Assembly (NCBI RefSeq): GCF_000092065.1
Contig: NC_009360.1
Span: forward strand, 620,001 to 684,000
Reading direction: 5' to 3'
DNA: 64,000 nt
From: Ostreococcus lucimarinus CCE9901
Lineage: Eukaryota > Chlorophyta > Mamiellophyceae > Mamiellales > Bathycoccaceae
Positions 1 through 9,093 of the stretch are shown here, one piece after another. How positions within the stretch are numbered: the first letter of the stretch is position 1; every line of letters begins with the position of its first letter. The notes under the pieces were generated by a model. It saw nothing but the letters and a program-made list of their open reading frames with translations. It ran no database searches and was not told the DNA's origin. Made by a program: the position numbers and the translations under genes.

Positions 1-10
1 CCCTCCGCCC

Positions 11-1267
11 ATGATGCGTCGTGATGTGCGACCGGCGCCGCATTTCGCGCCTCGCCTCGCCGTCGACATGCGCGCGGTGCTCGAGCTGACGCGCAGACGC
101 GCGAGAAACGCTCGTTTCGCGCGCGCGCGCGCCGTCGTCGGCGCGAGAGCGCGCGCGGCGGACGCGCAGGAGCTTCGGGACGACTCGAAGGGGGGCTCGA
201 GCGTGGATAAAGCGACGTCGACGGCGGCGGAGGCGCGCGAGACGGCGCACACGCTCGAGGGATTTCGCGAGGCGCTGAGGCACGGACCGGGATTCGATGA
301 CTTCGTGCGAGGCGACGTGGCGTACAGCGTGCCGGCGCCGAAGAGCCTGAAGGATAAGACGACGCGTAAGCCCGCGTGGCTGAAGCGCGAGGTGCCGGGG
401 GGCGAGCGGTACACGGAGATAAAGTCCAAATTGCGCGAGCTGAAGCTGGCGACGGTGTGCGAGGAAGCGAAGTGCCCGAATTTGGGCGAGTGCTGGGGGG
501 GCGGGGACGGGAAGACGGCGACGGCGACGATCATGATCATGGGCGACACGTGCACGCGAGGGTGCCGGTTTTGCGCGGTGAAGACGGCGAAGGCGCCGCC
601 ACCTTTGGATAAGGATGAACCGGCGAACGTGAGCAAGGCAATCGCGGCGTGGGGATTGGATTACGTCGTGCTGACGAGCGTCGATCGGGACGATATCGAG
701 GATCAAGGAGCGGGGCATTTTCGGGAGACGGTGCAACGTCTCAAGGCGTCTTGCGACGTCTTGGTCGAGGCGTTGACGCCGGATTTCAGGGGCGAGAAGC
801 ACTTGGTCGAGCTCGTGGCTACTTCAGGCTTGGATGTTTTCGCGCACAACGTCGAGACGGTTCCCGAGCTTCAACGCGACGTCCGTGATCGACGGGCGAA
901 CTGGGACCAATCCATCGAGGTTTTGAAGCACGCGAAAAAGTCGGGGGCGAAAATCACGAAGACGTCCATCATGCTTGGTCTCGGAGAGACGCATGAGCAA
1001 GTCGTCAACGCGCTGAAATTACTTCGTGAGGCTGACGTGGACGTTGTGACGTTTGGTCAGTACATGCGACCGACGAAGAAACACTTGGCAGTCGTCGAAT
1101 ACGTCACCCCGGAGGCGTTCAAGCGGTATCAGGAAATCGCCGAAGAAATGGGCTTTCTGTACGTCGCCTCCGGCGCAATGGTGCGATCGTCGTACAAGGC
1201 TGGCGAATTCTTTTTAGCGAATGTCATTAAACAGCGCAAAGCGAAGGAAGCTGCGGCAGCGAACTAA
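11..1267 (+). CDS. LIP1: Lipoyl synthase, mitochondrial type (radical SAM)
   Basis: Inserts two sulfurs into octanoyl groups on lipoyl-dependent enzymes such as pyruvate dehydrogenase E2 and glycine cleavage H protein. The 418-residue product has the family-specific auxiliary-cluster cysteines in [13 protein letters not shown] (about residues 154-166) and the radical-SAM cluster CTRGCRFC (about 181-188). It ends with the conserved RSSYKAGE segment. The region from the DFVRGD element through PGGERY matches plant mitochondrial LIP1 better than the plastid paralogue, so a mitochondrial location is inferred; the Arg/Ala-rich first 50 residues would be the presequence. In-frame ATGs at 11, 14 and 68 are all possible starts, and only 10 bases lie upstream in the window. 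The 3' end converges on the next gene 56 bp away. Confidence 0.95.
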   Translation: MMRRDVRPAPHFAPRLAVDMRAVLELTRRRARNARFARARAVVGARARAADAQELRDDSKGGSSVDKATSTAAEARETAHTLEGFREALRHGPGFDDFVRGDVAYSVPAPKSLKDKTTRKPAWLKREVPGGERYTEIKSKLRELKLATVCEEAKCPNLGECWGGGDGKTATATIMIMGDTCTRGCRFCAVKTAKAPPPLDKDEPANVSKAIAAWGLDYVVLTSVDRDDIEDQGAGHFRETVQRLKASCDVLVEALTPDFRGEKHLVELVATSGLDVFAHNVETVPELQRDVRDRRANWDQSIEVLKHAKKSGAKITKTSIMLGLGETHEQVVNALKLLREADVDVVTFGQYMRPTKKHLAVVEYVTPEAFKRYQEIAEEMGFLYVASGAMVRSSYKAGEFFLANVIKQRKAKEAAAAN

Positions 1268-1323
1268 TGTTTTATCGTTAGAACTTCTTGTACAATACGA
1301 GCGAAAGAGTTGCAGACCATTCA

Positions 1324-2232
1324 CTACACGCGACACCGCGCAATGTGACGAATCAGATCGGTTTCGTCGTCGACGAAATAAATTTCACGAATCTTCACCG
1401 TGAGAAGCAAGATTTTGAACGTGTAATTGATGTGCCAAGTCGACCACTCGCGCTCATTCGGCGCCCGGCCTTTGTAATTCGGGCCGTCGACGCTGCATTT
1501 CATGTACTTGAGCGTTCTTCCGTCGCCACGCGTGCTCGCGCCTCGCATGCGCGTCGACATGCGGCGAACGGATTCATTCAAACTCAATACAACTTCTTCT
1601 TTCCCTTTGAAATAATCACCGTGCACGTTCAAGTAATCTACGTCGTCGGAGAACAGCGCGCCGATTTCCTCCGCCGACGCCCACTCAAAGTCTTGATTTT
1701 GGATTGCGAATCCGAACGCTTTGGACAGCGCCTTTGGCCCTTTCGGCTCCTCGCGCGCGGTCAACCGCGTGGTAGCTTCCGACGAGGGTTTCGGCATCAG
1801 CGCGGGTAAGCTTTTCAAGTACGCAAACTTCTTCTCCGTCTCCTCGTCCAAACCTTGCTCGATCATAAACTTGGCCGCGTTGCGAACGGTTTCGTTCGAG
1901 GATTTCAACGCCTCCACGACCGTCGGATGAAGCTCATTCGACGGCTTCCTTTTCACGCGTCGTTTACCGTTCGTCCCATCGCGATCGTCACCGTCGACGC
2001 GCGTTCTCGTGAGTTCCAACGGATCAAACTTCGCCGCGACGTCCTCCGCGCGTTCGCGTTCGCCCTCGCCCTCGTCGAGCTCCTCCGCGGAGTCCCTCGT
2101 GGACGACCGACGCACTCGATCCTTCGTCGCGACGTCGCGTCTCGTCGACGCCGCGTCCGCGGCATCCGCGACGCGCTCGTTCGCCCCGTCGTCGTCCGCG
2201 ACCGCGCGTTCGACGCTCGCGCACGCCCCCAT
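1324..2232 (-). CDS. NTF2-like fold protein with putative N-myristoylation signal
   Basis: The 302-residue protein begins MGACAS, a good N-myristoylation signal with a palmitoylatable Cys, so membrane attachment is inferred. Residues about 10-110 are acidic and low in complexity with a basic KRRVKRK patch. The C-terminal 150 residues (region around NQDFEWASAEEIGALF and VHGDYFKGKEEV) look like an NTF2/SnoaL-type cone fold, which often serves as a binding or dimerisation module. I know of no named orthologue. The open frame continues upstream to 3015, but that part lies antisense to the phosphatase gene and is Arg-rich noise, so I start at the ATG at 2232. It is head-to-head with the phosphatase gene. 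Confidence 0.7.
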   Translation of the reverse strand: MGACASVERAVADDDGANERVADAADAASTRRDVATKDRVRRSSTRDSAEELDEGEGERERAEDVAAKFDPLELTRTRVDGDDRDGTNGKRRVKRKPSNELHPTVVEALKSSNETVRNAAKFMIEQGLDEETEKKFAYLKSLPALMPKPSSEATTRLTAREEPKGPKALSKAFGFAIQNQDFEWASAEEIGALFSDDVDYLNVHGDYFKGKEEVVLSLNESVRRMSTRMRGASTRGDGRTLKYMKCSVDGPNYKGRAPNEREWSTWHINYTFKILLLTVKIREIYFVDDETDLIRHIARCRV

Positions 2233-2523
2233 CGCGCGCGTCGCGTCGCGCCCTCGCCGAACGTCCTTTCGTCTTCCGACCACCCTCGCGCGACGCGCGG
2301 CGCGCTCGAGCTCGCGTCGCGCGCGCGGGACGCCGCGAACGCGCGCGCGCGCGTTTCTATCGCGCGTCGCGCGCGCGCGGCGTCGAGAGAAACGCGCGCC
2401 TCGGGCGTGACGACGCGCGTCGGACGCGCTAACATCCAAGAACGTTCCGAAACGCTCGCGCGGCACTTCGCGACGCCCGCGCGCGGACGCGCGACCGCGT
2501 CGCGCGAACGCGTCGCGCGGTCG

Positions 2524-3258
2524 ATGCTGGCCGACGTCGCGCACGCGCGATCGGCGTACGACGCGATCAAGGCGCTCGTGCTCCGCGACGGCGCGCGTCG
2601 AGGCGACGGCGTGTCGAGGGTGTTGAGCCGCGGCACGCGCGGCGACGGCGACGGCGACGCGCGCGCGCGCGCGATGGATAAATCGACGCAAGACGCGAGA
2701 GTGAAGGCGCTGTTCGCCGCGCTGCTCACCGCGCGGTCGGTGAAGAACGACTCGCGCGCGGTGGAGGTGACGAAGGGCGTGTACATCGGGAGCGTGGGCG
2801 CGGCGAAAAACGTCGAGGCGCTGCGCGAGCTCGGCGTCACGCACGTGTTGACCGCGTGCGGTGGAATGCCGCGCGAGGGGTTCTATCCCGATGATTTCGA
2901 GTACGCCACGTGCGCGGTGGACGATAAGCCCGACGCCGCGATCGATGAACACTTTGACCGATGCTTCGACTTCATTCGCGACGCGCTCGCGCGAGACGGA
3001 AAGGTGTTGGTGCACTGCTTTCAGGGTAAGAGTCGAAGCGCGACGATTTGCGCCATGTACATGATGCGCGCGCTCGGCATGGATTTAGACGAGGCGATGA
3101 CCGCCATTCGTGAGGTGCGGCCGTGCGCGCAGCCGAACTCCGGGTTCATTCGAGCGTTGCGAGCGCTCGAGCGCTCGCTCGCCGCGCGCTCCGTTCCGAG
3201 CGGCGACGAGTCGCCGAAGAAGAAGACCAAGACGACCGCGCCGACGCGCGCGCGCTGA
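2524..3258 (+). CDS. Dual-specificity protein phosphatase
   Basis: Cysteine-based phosphatase acting on phospho-Tyr/Ser/Thr. The domain runs from about residue 80 (VTKGVYIGS) to 225. The catalytic loop is HCFQGKSRS, the canonical HCx5RS signature with Cys and Arg present, and the general acid region is in AVDDKPDA. This is a small atypical DSP with no visible docking domain. The C-terminus is Lys/Arg-rich (SPKKKTKTT), possibly a nuclear signal. The start is uncertain: ATG at 2524 gives 244 residues and the frame already reads like coding (AYDAIKALVLRDG), while ATG at 2674 gives 194 residues and still keeps the whole domain. Substrate unknown. Confidence 0.9.
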   Translation: MLADVAHARSAYDAIKALVLRDGARRGDGVSRVLSRGTRGDGDGDARARAMDKSTQDARVKALFAALLTARSVKNDSRAVEVTKGVYIGSVGAAKNVEALRELGVTHVLTACGGMPREGFYPDDFEYATCAVDDKPDAAIDEHFDRCFDFIRDALARDGKVLVHCFQGKSRSATICAMYMMRALGMDLDEAMTAIREVRPCAQPNSGFIRALRALERSLAARSVPSGDESPKKKTKTTAPTRAR

Positions 3259-3387
3259 GCGCGCGCCGATCGCCGATGCGATAGCGCACGGAATTAGCCT
3301 CTCTCACCCACGGTCGAGATTGTGTACTCGTAGAAAGTAGGAAATTGACGTTGTAGCGAGCAGTCGCCCGCGCGAGCCAGACACAAG

Positions 3388-3477
3388 ATGTTCACTCTCG
3401 ACGAATGCACCGCCGCAGTGGCCGGCGCGCGCGGCGCGCGGTCGACATCGCGCTGGCAGGCGTCGCGGTACGAATGA
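3388..3477 (+). other. Upstream ORF overlapping the next start by ATGA
   Basis: A 29-codon frame starts with ATG in good context (CAAGATGTTC) and ends at a TGA that overlaps the ATG of the following long coding region at 3474 (sequence ATGA). Its peptide begins MFTLDECTAAVAG and looks protein-like. It could be a regulatory uORF, or the real N-terminus of the coiled-coil protein separated by a one-base sequencing or real frameshift. The sequence alone cannot tell. Confidence 0.45.
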
Positions 3478-6311
3478 AGTACGCGATGGCGACGCCCGAG
3501 CCGCCGCCGAACGCGCCGATACCGCGCACGGCGACGCTGAACGTCACCGATCGAGACCAATGGGACAGAATCTCGAGCGCGATCCTTTCCGGCGCCGGGC
3601 CGCGCGACGCAGGCGACGACGCGCTGAACGTGGAGCGGAAAGCGATGGCGAAAGAACTAGCGGCGATGCGTCGGTACGTCAAAGAGCTGGAGATCGAGCG
3701 GGAGGCGAGCGAGGAGCGGGCGGCGCAGAGAGAGCGGGACGCTCGGGACGCGGAGCAGCGCGCGAACGCGGGAGACGCGAGAAACGCGGAGAGGCTGGCT
3801 ATGAAGGAGCTCGAGATGACGCAGCGAGAGCGTGAACTGATCTTAAGAGAGGAGGAAGTCGACGCGCGGGCGCGGGCGACGGAGGACGCGGAGGTTTTTG
3901 AGGCGAATTTGAAGAGACGCGCGGCGCGTTTGGACGAACGCGAGCGAGCGATGCGAAACGCGAGGGATGATTTAGATTTACGGGACGATCAACTCACGGA
4001 AGCGATCGTCGGGCTCGAGCGCGAAAATGAGGCTGTGCGTCGCGAGACGGCGGCGATGGAACGCCGTCGCGAGGAGATTGTCCGCGAGCTCACGGATCGG
4101 GAGGTGGGCGTATTGAAGCGCGAGGAGAGCGCCACGGAACGTGAGCACGAGTTGCGCGTGGTGGAGGGGCGTTTAGGAGCGCTGAAGGAACGCGCTTCGG
4201 ACGAAGAGGCGCGGTTGAGGCGCGCGATAGAGCGCGCAGACGCGGCAGAGAAGCGAGAGGCGGACGTCGCCAGGCGACTTCACGAACTTGAAAACGACGA
4301 GCAGCGCGTGCGGACGAATTTGCGAGAGGTGCAGGCCGATGTGGGGCGCGCTGTCGACGTCAAGGCGAGCGCGCAACGCGAAACGGATGCGTTGAAGAAG
4401 GACGTCGAAATATTGCGCGGAGAACTCAGCGCGCTTACGGCTGAAAAGGCGCGACAAGTGCAATTCATCCAGAGCGTACGCTCCGATTTAGACGAGCGCG
4501 AGCGCGAAACTGCGGACGCGGCGGAAATCGCGGCGAACGAGTGCGAAGCCATCGCCGTTGCGTGGGACGAAATTGAAAGCATGCGCTCTGACTTGGAGCG
4601 TCAAGAAAAGATGATCGAAGACACGGCGGCACAGTTGGAAGAAAACGTCAAGGCGTTTGACCGCGACGCCACGGCGATGCGCGAGCGTCAGGAGGAAAAC
4701 GAGCGAAAGCTCGATGAGTTGCGCGAACACGAGGAGTTTTTACGTCGATTAGCGAGCGAAAACGAATCAAAGGCGCGCGAAGTCTCGACGCTCGAAGCGG
4801 AGATCGCCGAGCGACTCCGCGACGTGGAGGCGCGAGAGGCGGAAGTAGCCGAATGGAGGCCGCAAATTGACGAGTTCAAGTCAAAACGAGTGGACATCGA
4901 GGCGCACGCGGCAGCGATCGAAACAGCCAAGACGCAACTCGTCGAGCTGAGCGCTCGTGAGAAAGAGCTCGAAGAGAAAGAGTTACAGCTCGAGCGACGC
5001 GAAGAGGCGGCGGCTCGTCAGTTGAGCGCCGCGGCTGAAGCGGAGGTAATCTTGAATGAAGAAAACGCCAAGTTGGAGCAAAAGCTGCAAGAAATGGCGC
5101 CGAACTTGATCGCCGCTGAGCTCGAACGCGAAGTGGTCGAATTAAAGATGGAGCTCGAACGCACGAAAGCCGCAGCGAACGCCGTGATGGCGAACGCGGA
5201 CATGGAGCGACGACGCCGCGAGGAAGAAGAATCTTCCAGCGGCGCCGCCGCCGGCGACGCTGACCCTTTTGCCGCGGTCGGTGAGGAGAAAATTCGTCAA
5301 GAGGAGCGCGCGCGCGCAGAACAAGTCCTTGAGTCTAAGACGGCGGCGCTCTTACGCGCGAACGCGCTTCTAGATGCGAGAGAAAATGAGCTCGCCAAGC
5401 GCGAATTCGCGTTGACGGATGAGCTTGAACGACTCGAGCACGATACTGCGCGCCTGTTGACGCTACAAGACGAAGTGAACGAGCGAATGAAGGACGTGCT
5501 CGAGGTCGAGATGCACGGCATCGGCGGTGAGCCGCGCAAACGGCGAGAAGACGCGTCGGACTACGCGACCGTCGCCAACGCCGAGCGTCACGCGGCGACC
5601 ATTCTCGCCGACGCGGAGGAGGTGCGCCGAACCGCGCGCGCCCACCTCGAGGCCGCTACGGCTACCGCACAAGCCGCGCGGGCGATCAACGACGCATGCG
5701 AGTCCAGCGAAAGAGAAGGCGCGGCGACGATAAAGCGCGTATCCGCCGTCGTGGCCTCGGCAATTCAGGCGGCGAAGCGACAGGGCGACGAATTACGCGC
5801 CCGCCGCGAGCAAGCCTCTACGTCCGTCGTCGCGCTCGATCGCGACGCCAAGATTGATTTACTCGACGCTCAACTCGAGTACGTCGCCAAGGCCAAGGCT
5901 GACCTCGACCGCCGCGAGGCGTCCATACGAAGCGACTCGTTCGCCGCGGCGTCTCGCCGTCGCGCCGACGCCGCGACGTCCAACGACGAGCTCTCCTCCC
6001 GAGCCCGAACCGCGCGCCTTCGCGAGGAAGTCCACGGCGCCGCCGAGCATCTTCTCGAGTGTTTGTCTCAGGGCGAGACCGCGCTCGCGCGAGCCGACGC
6101 CGTGCTCCACGCGCCTCGCGTCTCCGAGCTCCGTCTCAAGCTCGCCGGATTACTCGGCGTCGCCGATCGTCTCGCGCGCGCGCGCGTCGACGTCTCCGGC
6201 GACGACACCGAAGAGGACATTTTATCCGATCGTCTCGCCGCGTTAGAGCACGAGATTCGTCGCGCCGGCGGTTGGTTCGAGGACTTGCGTCGCGCCGTTC
6301 GCGAGGTGTAA
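3474..6311 (+). CDS. Large coiled-coil protein
   Basis: A 945-residue protein dominated by charged heptad-type sequence (Glu/Arg/Ala/Leu) from about residue 50 to 870, with many LERREEA-like repeats and a short acidic interruption near residue 590 (EEEESSSGAAAGDADPF). No enzymatic motif or membrane segment is visible. Such proteins are usually structural: cytoskeletal, centrosomal or tethering. Ostreococcus-type algae lack flagella, so a flagellar role would be unexpected if the organism assignment is right. In-frame ATGs at 3405, 3474 and 3486 exist; I use 3474 because the 3405-3474 stretch is Arg-rich and is also covered by the uORF frame. The stop codon sits inside a TGTAA motif. Function not recognised. 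Confidence 0.8.
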   Translation: MKYAMATPEPPPNAPIPRTATLNVTDRDQWDRISSAILSGAGPRDAGDDALNVERKAMAKELAAMRRYVKELEIEREASEERAAQRERDARDAEQRANAGDARNAERLAMKELEMTQRERELILREEEVDARARATEDAEVFEANLKRRAARLDERERAMRNARDDLDLRDDQLTEAIVGLERENEAVRRETAAMERRREEIVRELTDREVGVLKREESATEREHELRVVEGRLGALKERASDEEARLRRAIERADAAEKREADVARRLHELENDEQRVRTNLREVQADVGRAVDVKASAQRETDALKKDVEILRGELSALTAEKARQVQFIQSVRSDLDERERETADAAEIAANECEAIAVAWDEIESMRSDLERQEKMIEDTAAQLEENVKAFDRDATAMRERQEENERKLDELREHEEFLRRLASENESKAREVSTLEAEIAERLRDVEAREAEVAEWRPQIDEFKSKRVDIEAHAAAIETAKTQLVELSAREKELEEKELQLERREEAAARQLSAAAEAEVILNEENAKLEQKLQEMAPNLIAAELEREVVELKMELERTKAAANAVMANADMERRRREEEESSSGAAAGDADPFAAVGEEKIRQEERARAEQVLESKTAALLRANALLDARENELAKREFALTDELERLEHDTARLLTLQDEVNERMKDVLEVEMHGIGGEPRKRREDASDYATVANAERHAATILADAEEVRRTARAHLEAATATAQAARAINDACESSEREGAATIKRVSAVVASAIQAAKRQGDELRARREQASTSVVALDRDAKIDLLDAQLEYVAKAKADLDRREASIRSDSFAAASRRRADAATSNDELSSRARTARLREEVHGAAEHLLECLSQGETALARADAVLHAPRVSELRLKLAGLLGVADRLARARVDVSGDDTEEDILSDRLAALEHEIRRAGGWFEDLRRAVREV

Positions 6312-6384
6312 TTTAACCAACTCTCTCCGCGCGCCGGGCGCTGCCATCGTCAAAAGTCGACGCCTCGCGACCGCGCGCGGCGCG

Positions 6385-7473
6385 ATGGATCGCGCGCCCG
6401 CGACGGACGCGCCGTCCGTGTTCGCCCGGCTCGACTCCAACGCCGCCGCGCGCGTCGCGCGCGTCGAGGCGCGACGAAACGATGCGAAACTCGACGCGAA
6501 TCCGCTCGAAGACGCGGCGAAATGCGTCGACGCGTTCGAACGCGCGCGACGCGAGATCGAGGACGCGCTGCGAGACGTCGCGCGCGATGCCGCGCGCGCG
6601 CGGACGAGCGCGCGGGACGACGCGGAGACGAACGAGGCGAGGGAGACGGGGAAGGCGGCGCTGCGCGCGGTCAACGCGCGCGTCGTCGATTTGGACCGCG
6701 CGACGGCGGAGTGGAGTTATTTCTTGCCGGCGTACGACGCGAGGGTGATGATGCGGAAGATGGGGGAGCTCAGGGAGCAGTTCGAGCGCGCGGTGGCGTG
6801 CGTGACGCCGAGAGAGAGGTTTAGGTTTAAATCGAGAGGGGGACGCGCGACGGTCGGGGGCGCGGCGGCGAGCGCGGCGACGCCGGCGAATCAAACGGCT
6901 GTCGCGATGGCGGCGCTGGATTTGTGCGACGCGGACGACGGGCCGGGGACGCGAGATAGGCGCGGGGAGACGATCGTGATCGATCGCGCGACGAATGATG
7001 GTGAGGATTACGCGTTGGAGAGGCTGGTGGATTGCGACATTTTCGTGCTCGGAGCGATTCGCGCTTTGCGGGCGTACGATTTGAGACGGTGTCGCGTGTA
7101 CGTGCTCGCGATCGCCGGCAGCGCGCTCGTTGAAAACATCGTAGACAGCGTCGTGTGCGTCGCGACTCGACAGTTGCGCGTGCACGCGGCGAGACGGACG
7201 AACTTTCACGTGCGCGCGACGTCGAGACCGATCGTGGAGGATTCGCGCGAAGTCGCCTTTGCGCCGCGTTTTTCGATCGAATCGCCGAACGAAGAGGAGG
7301 TGTTGAAAGCGCACGGGTTATTTGAAGAGAATCACATGTGGAGAGAGGTCGATGATTTTTTGTGGCTCAAGTCGAGTCAATCGCCGCATTGGCGCTTGCT
7401 CGACGAGCGCGATCGAGCCGAAGACGAGCGAGCGACGCGAGAGCGATTCGACGAATTTCGTCTTAGGAAGTAG
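6385..7473 (+). CDS. TBCC: Tubulin-binding cofactor C (TBCC)
   Basis: Cofactor C acts last in the beta-tubulin folding pathway, where it stimulates GTP hydrolysis by tubulin in the cofactor D/E supercomplex. The 362-residue product has an N-terminal helical region (about 20-150) and a C-terminal C-CAP/TBCC beta-helix domain (about 200-330). Diagnostic is CVATRQLRVHAARRTNFHVR followed by SRPIVEDS, with the Gln-Leu-Arg motif whose Arg is the presumed arginine finger. The tail carries the WREVDDFLWLK segment typical of TBCC. The last 11 bp overlap the last codons of the convergent Cys-rich gene. Confidence 0.92.
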   Translation: MDRAPATDAPSVFARLDSNAAARVARVEARRNDAKLDANPLEDAAKCVDAFERARREIEDALRDVARDAARARTSARDDAETNEARETGKAALRAVNARVVDLDRATAEWSYFLPAYDARVMMRKMGELREQFERAVACVTPRERFRFKSRGGRATVGGAAASAATPANQTAVAMAALDLCDADDGPGTRDRRGETIVIDRATNDGEDYALERLVDCDIFVLGAIRALRAYDLRRCRVYVLAIAGSALVENIVDSVVCVATRQLRVHAARRTNFHVRATSRPIVEDSREVAFAPRFSIESPNEEEVLKAHGLFEENHMWREVDDFLWLKSSQSPHWRLLDERDRAEDERATRERFDEFRLRK

Positions 7474-8389
7474 TCGTAGTCTTCGTGGAAGTCATCTTAG
7501 CACCGCCGCGACGACCAACGCACGATTCGACGTGCGCGCGCCATTCTTTCGCCGTCGGTTCGTTCGCGAGACATTCCTCGCAGCAGTTCCACTCGCCGCA
7601 ACGCGAACACCGCGACATCGAGACATCTTCTTCCAGACATTTATCGCAGTACGCGCGTCGGCGGCAGATGTCGCAAACGACGAGAAGATACGAGCATTTT
7701 CGGCAAAAGCCAGCTTCCGCGCGTCCACAGTGCGCGGTGCGCAAGCGCAACTCATCTGGATCGTGCTTCGATCCCACTCGTTGTTGACATCGATCGCAAA
7801 AGAACGTGTCGTGGCACCTCGCGCACGCCTTCAGCACGCCGTGCGCGCAACGATAGCAATGCTCGCGAAGTAAATTCGGCGTGACGTGGCAATCGAGAAG
7901 CACCGTCCCCCCCGTGAGCGTCATGCACCGTCGACACAGCAACGCCACGGCTTCGCACTTTTTACATCGCGCCAAGTGATGATAATCGCACAGGAATTTC
8001 TTGCAATTCGCGCACTGCGAGATGTCCATCTCGCAGCGATGCCCCGCGTACGGGGCCAACCATTTTCGTATCGACACCGAAGTCTGCAACAGCAGCGAGA
8101 TCTGAAACGCTGTGTTCTGAACCGCTGTGTTCGCGTCTTCGCCCGGTAATTCGCGACCCTCGTCGCGCTCGTGGGATTCGCACGCGTCCTGATACTTGGG
8201 CACGAGACTACGAAACGTCCTGTTCAGCTGCGAGCACACGAGGTTGCCGACGAAACTCGCCGGTATCGCGCCCTCGTTGCCGCAAGGGCAACGCGCGCGC
8301 GCGATCTCGGGCGTGTTGAGCCTGCTCAGGATGTGCGTCTCGAAGACGTCGTAGTGCGAGATCACGAAGGGCGTCAGATGGTCCGTCAT
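7463..8389 (-). CDS. Cysteine-rich, probable zinc-binding protein
   Basis: A 308-residue protein with a non-Cys N-terminal domain (about 1-115) and then repeated CxxC pairs from about residue 125 to 290, for example CANCKKFLC, CKKCEA, CARCHDTFFCDRC, CRKCSYLLVVCDIC and CSRCGEWNCCEEC. The spacing suggests several RING- or B-box-like zinc knuckles in series, but none fits a standard RING pattern cleanly. It ends in a Thr/Lys-rich tail. The start ATG at 8389 is supported by good coding character right after it. I do not recognise the family; a ubiquitin-ligase or scaffold role would be a guess. It is convergent with TBCC and overlaps it by 11 bp. Confidence 0.8.
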   Translation of the reverse strand: MTDHLTPFVISHYDVFETHILSRLNTPEIARARCPCGNEGAIPASFVGNLVCSQLNRTFRSLVPKYQDACESHERDEGRELPGEDANTAVQNTAFQISLLLQTSVSIRKWLAPYAGHRCEMDISQCANCKKFLCDYHHLARCKKCEAVALLCRRCMTLTGGTVLLDCHVTPNLLREHCYRCAHGVLKACARCHDTFFCDRCQQRVGSKHDPDELRLRTAHCGRAEAGFCRKCSYLLVVCDICRRRAYCDKCLEEDVSMSRCSRCGEWNCCEECLANEPTAKEWRAHVESCVGRRGGAKMTSTKTTTTS

Positions 8390-8460
8390 GATGTGCCGCG
8401 TCGACGCGCGTCGTTACACGTCGTCGTCGGAGAGTCGAACGATCGATTCGCATCGTGCCT

Positions 8461-8861
8461 CTACCGCGCGCGTCCTCGAACGTACGCGTCGACGTTAAAT
8501 ATATCCTCGCTGAGAATCGGCCCACCCCGCTCGCGTCCCCGTCCCCGCGCGCGTTCGCGTTCGCGTTCGCGCGCGTTCGATTTCGCGCCCCCTCGCGCCG
8601 TCCCCGTCGTCGCCTCGCCGCCGCTCCCGCCGCCGCTCGAATCCCCCCCGCTCGAATTCACGATCACCGTCGTCGATATTCTCTTCGAAAACGACACGCT
8701 CTTCCGTCCTCGACGCGCGTCCGCGTCGTCGTCGTCGCCGTCGCGCGCGCTCGAAGACCTCGACAGCGACGACCGCCGCGCGCGCGCGCCGCCCTCCGAC
8801 CGCGCGCTGTCCGTGCGCTCCATCGACGCCGTCGCGCGCGCGCGCCTCGCCTCGCTCGCCT

Positions 8862-8926
<65 letters not shown>

Positions 8927-8988
8927 TCGTCGCGCGCGTCGTCGTCCGGCGTCGACGCGCGCGCGGCGCGGCAGCCGAGGCACGCCAT
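8461..8988 (-). CDS. Small low-complexity protein with PP1-docking-like motif
   Basis: A 175-residue frame in the 700-bp gap between the Cys-rich gene and the JmjC gene. It contains a long Thr run encoded by a trinucleotide repeat, a Ser/Arg-rich stretch, and then RGRKSVSFSKR, which fits the RVxF docking consensus for protein phosphatase 1 (K-x-V-x-F). The C-terminus PILSEDIFNVDAYVRG is not low-complexity and looks genuinely coding. An internal ATG at 8823 would skip the Thr run. No orthologue recognised. That it is a real gene is inferred from the non-random C-terminal half and from its position. Confidence 0.55.
8867..8925. repeat. GTC/GAC trinucleotide microsatellite
   Basis: About 15 nearly perfect GTC units, then one variant (GCC) and a few more units. 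On the minus strand it is read as a Thr run in the small low-complexity protein; other frames would give Asp or Arg runs. Confidence 0.95.
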
Positions 8989-9093
8989 CCGGACGAACGC
9001 GTCGCGCGTCGCGTCGGCGCGCGCGCGCGGCGACGCGCGCGCGTGTGCGGCGACGCGCGGCGCGACGCCGCCACATCATCGCGCGTCCGAACG

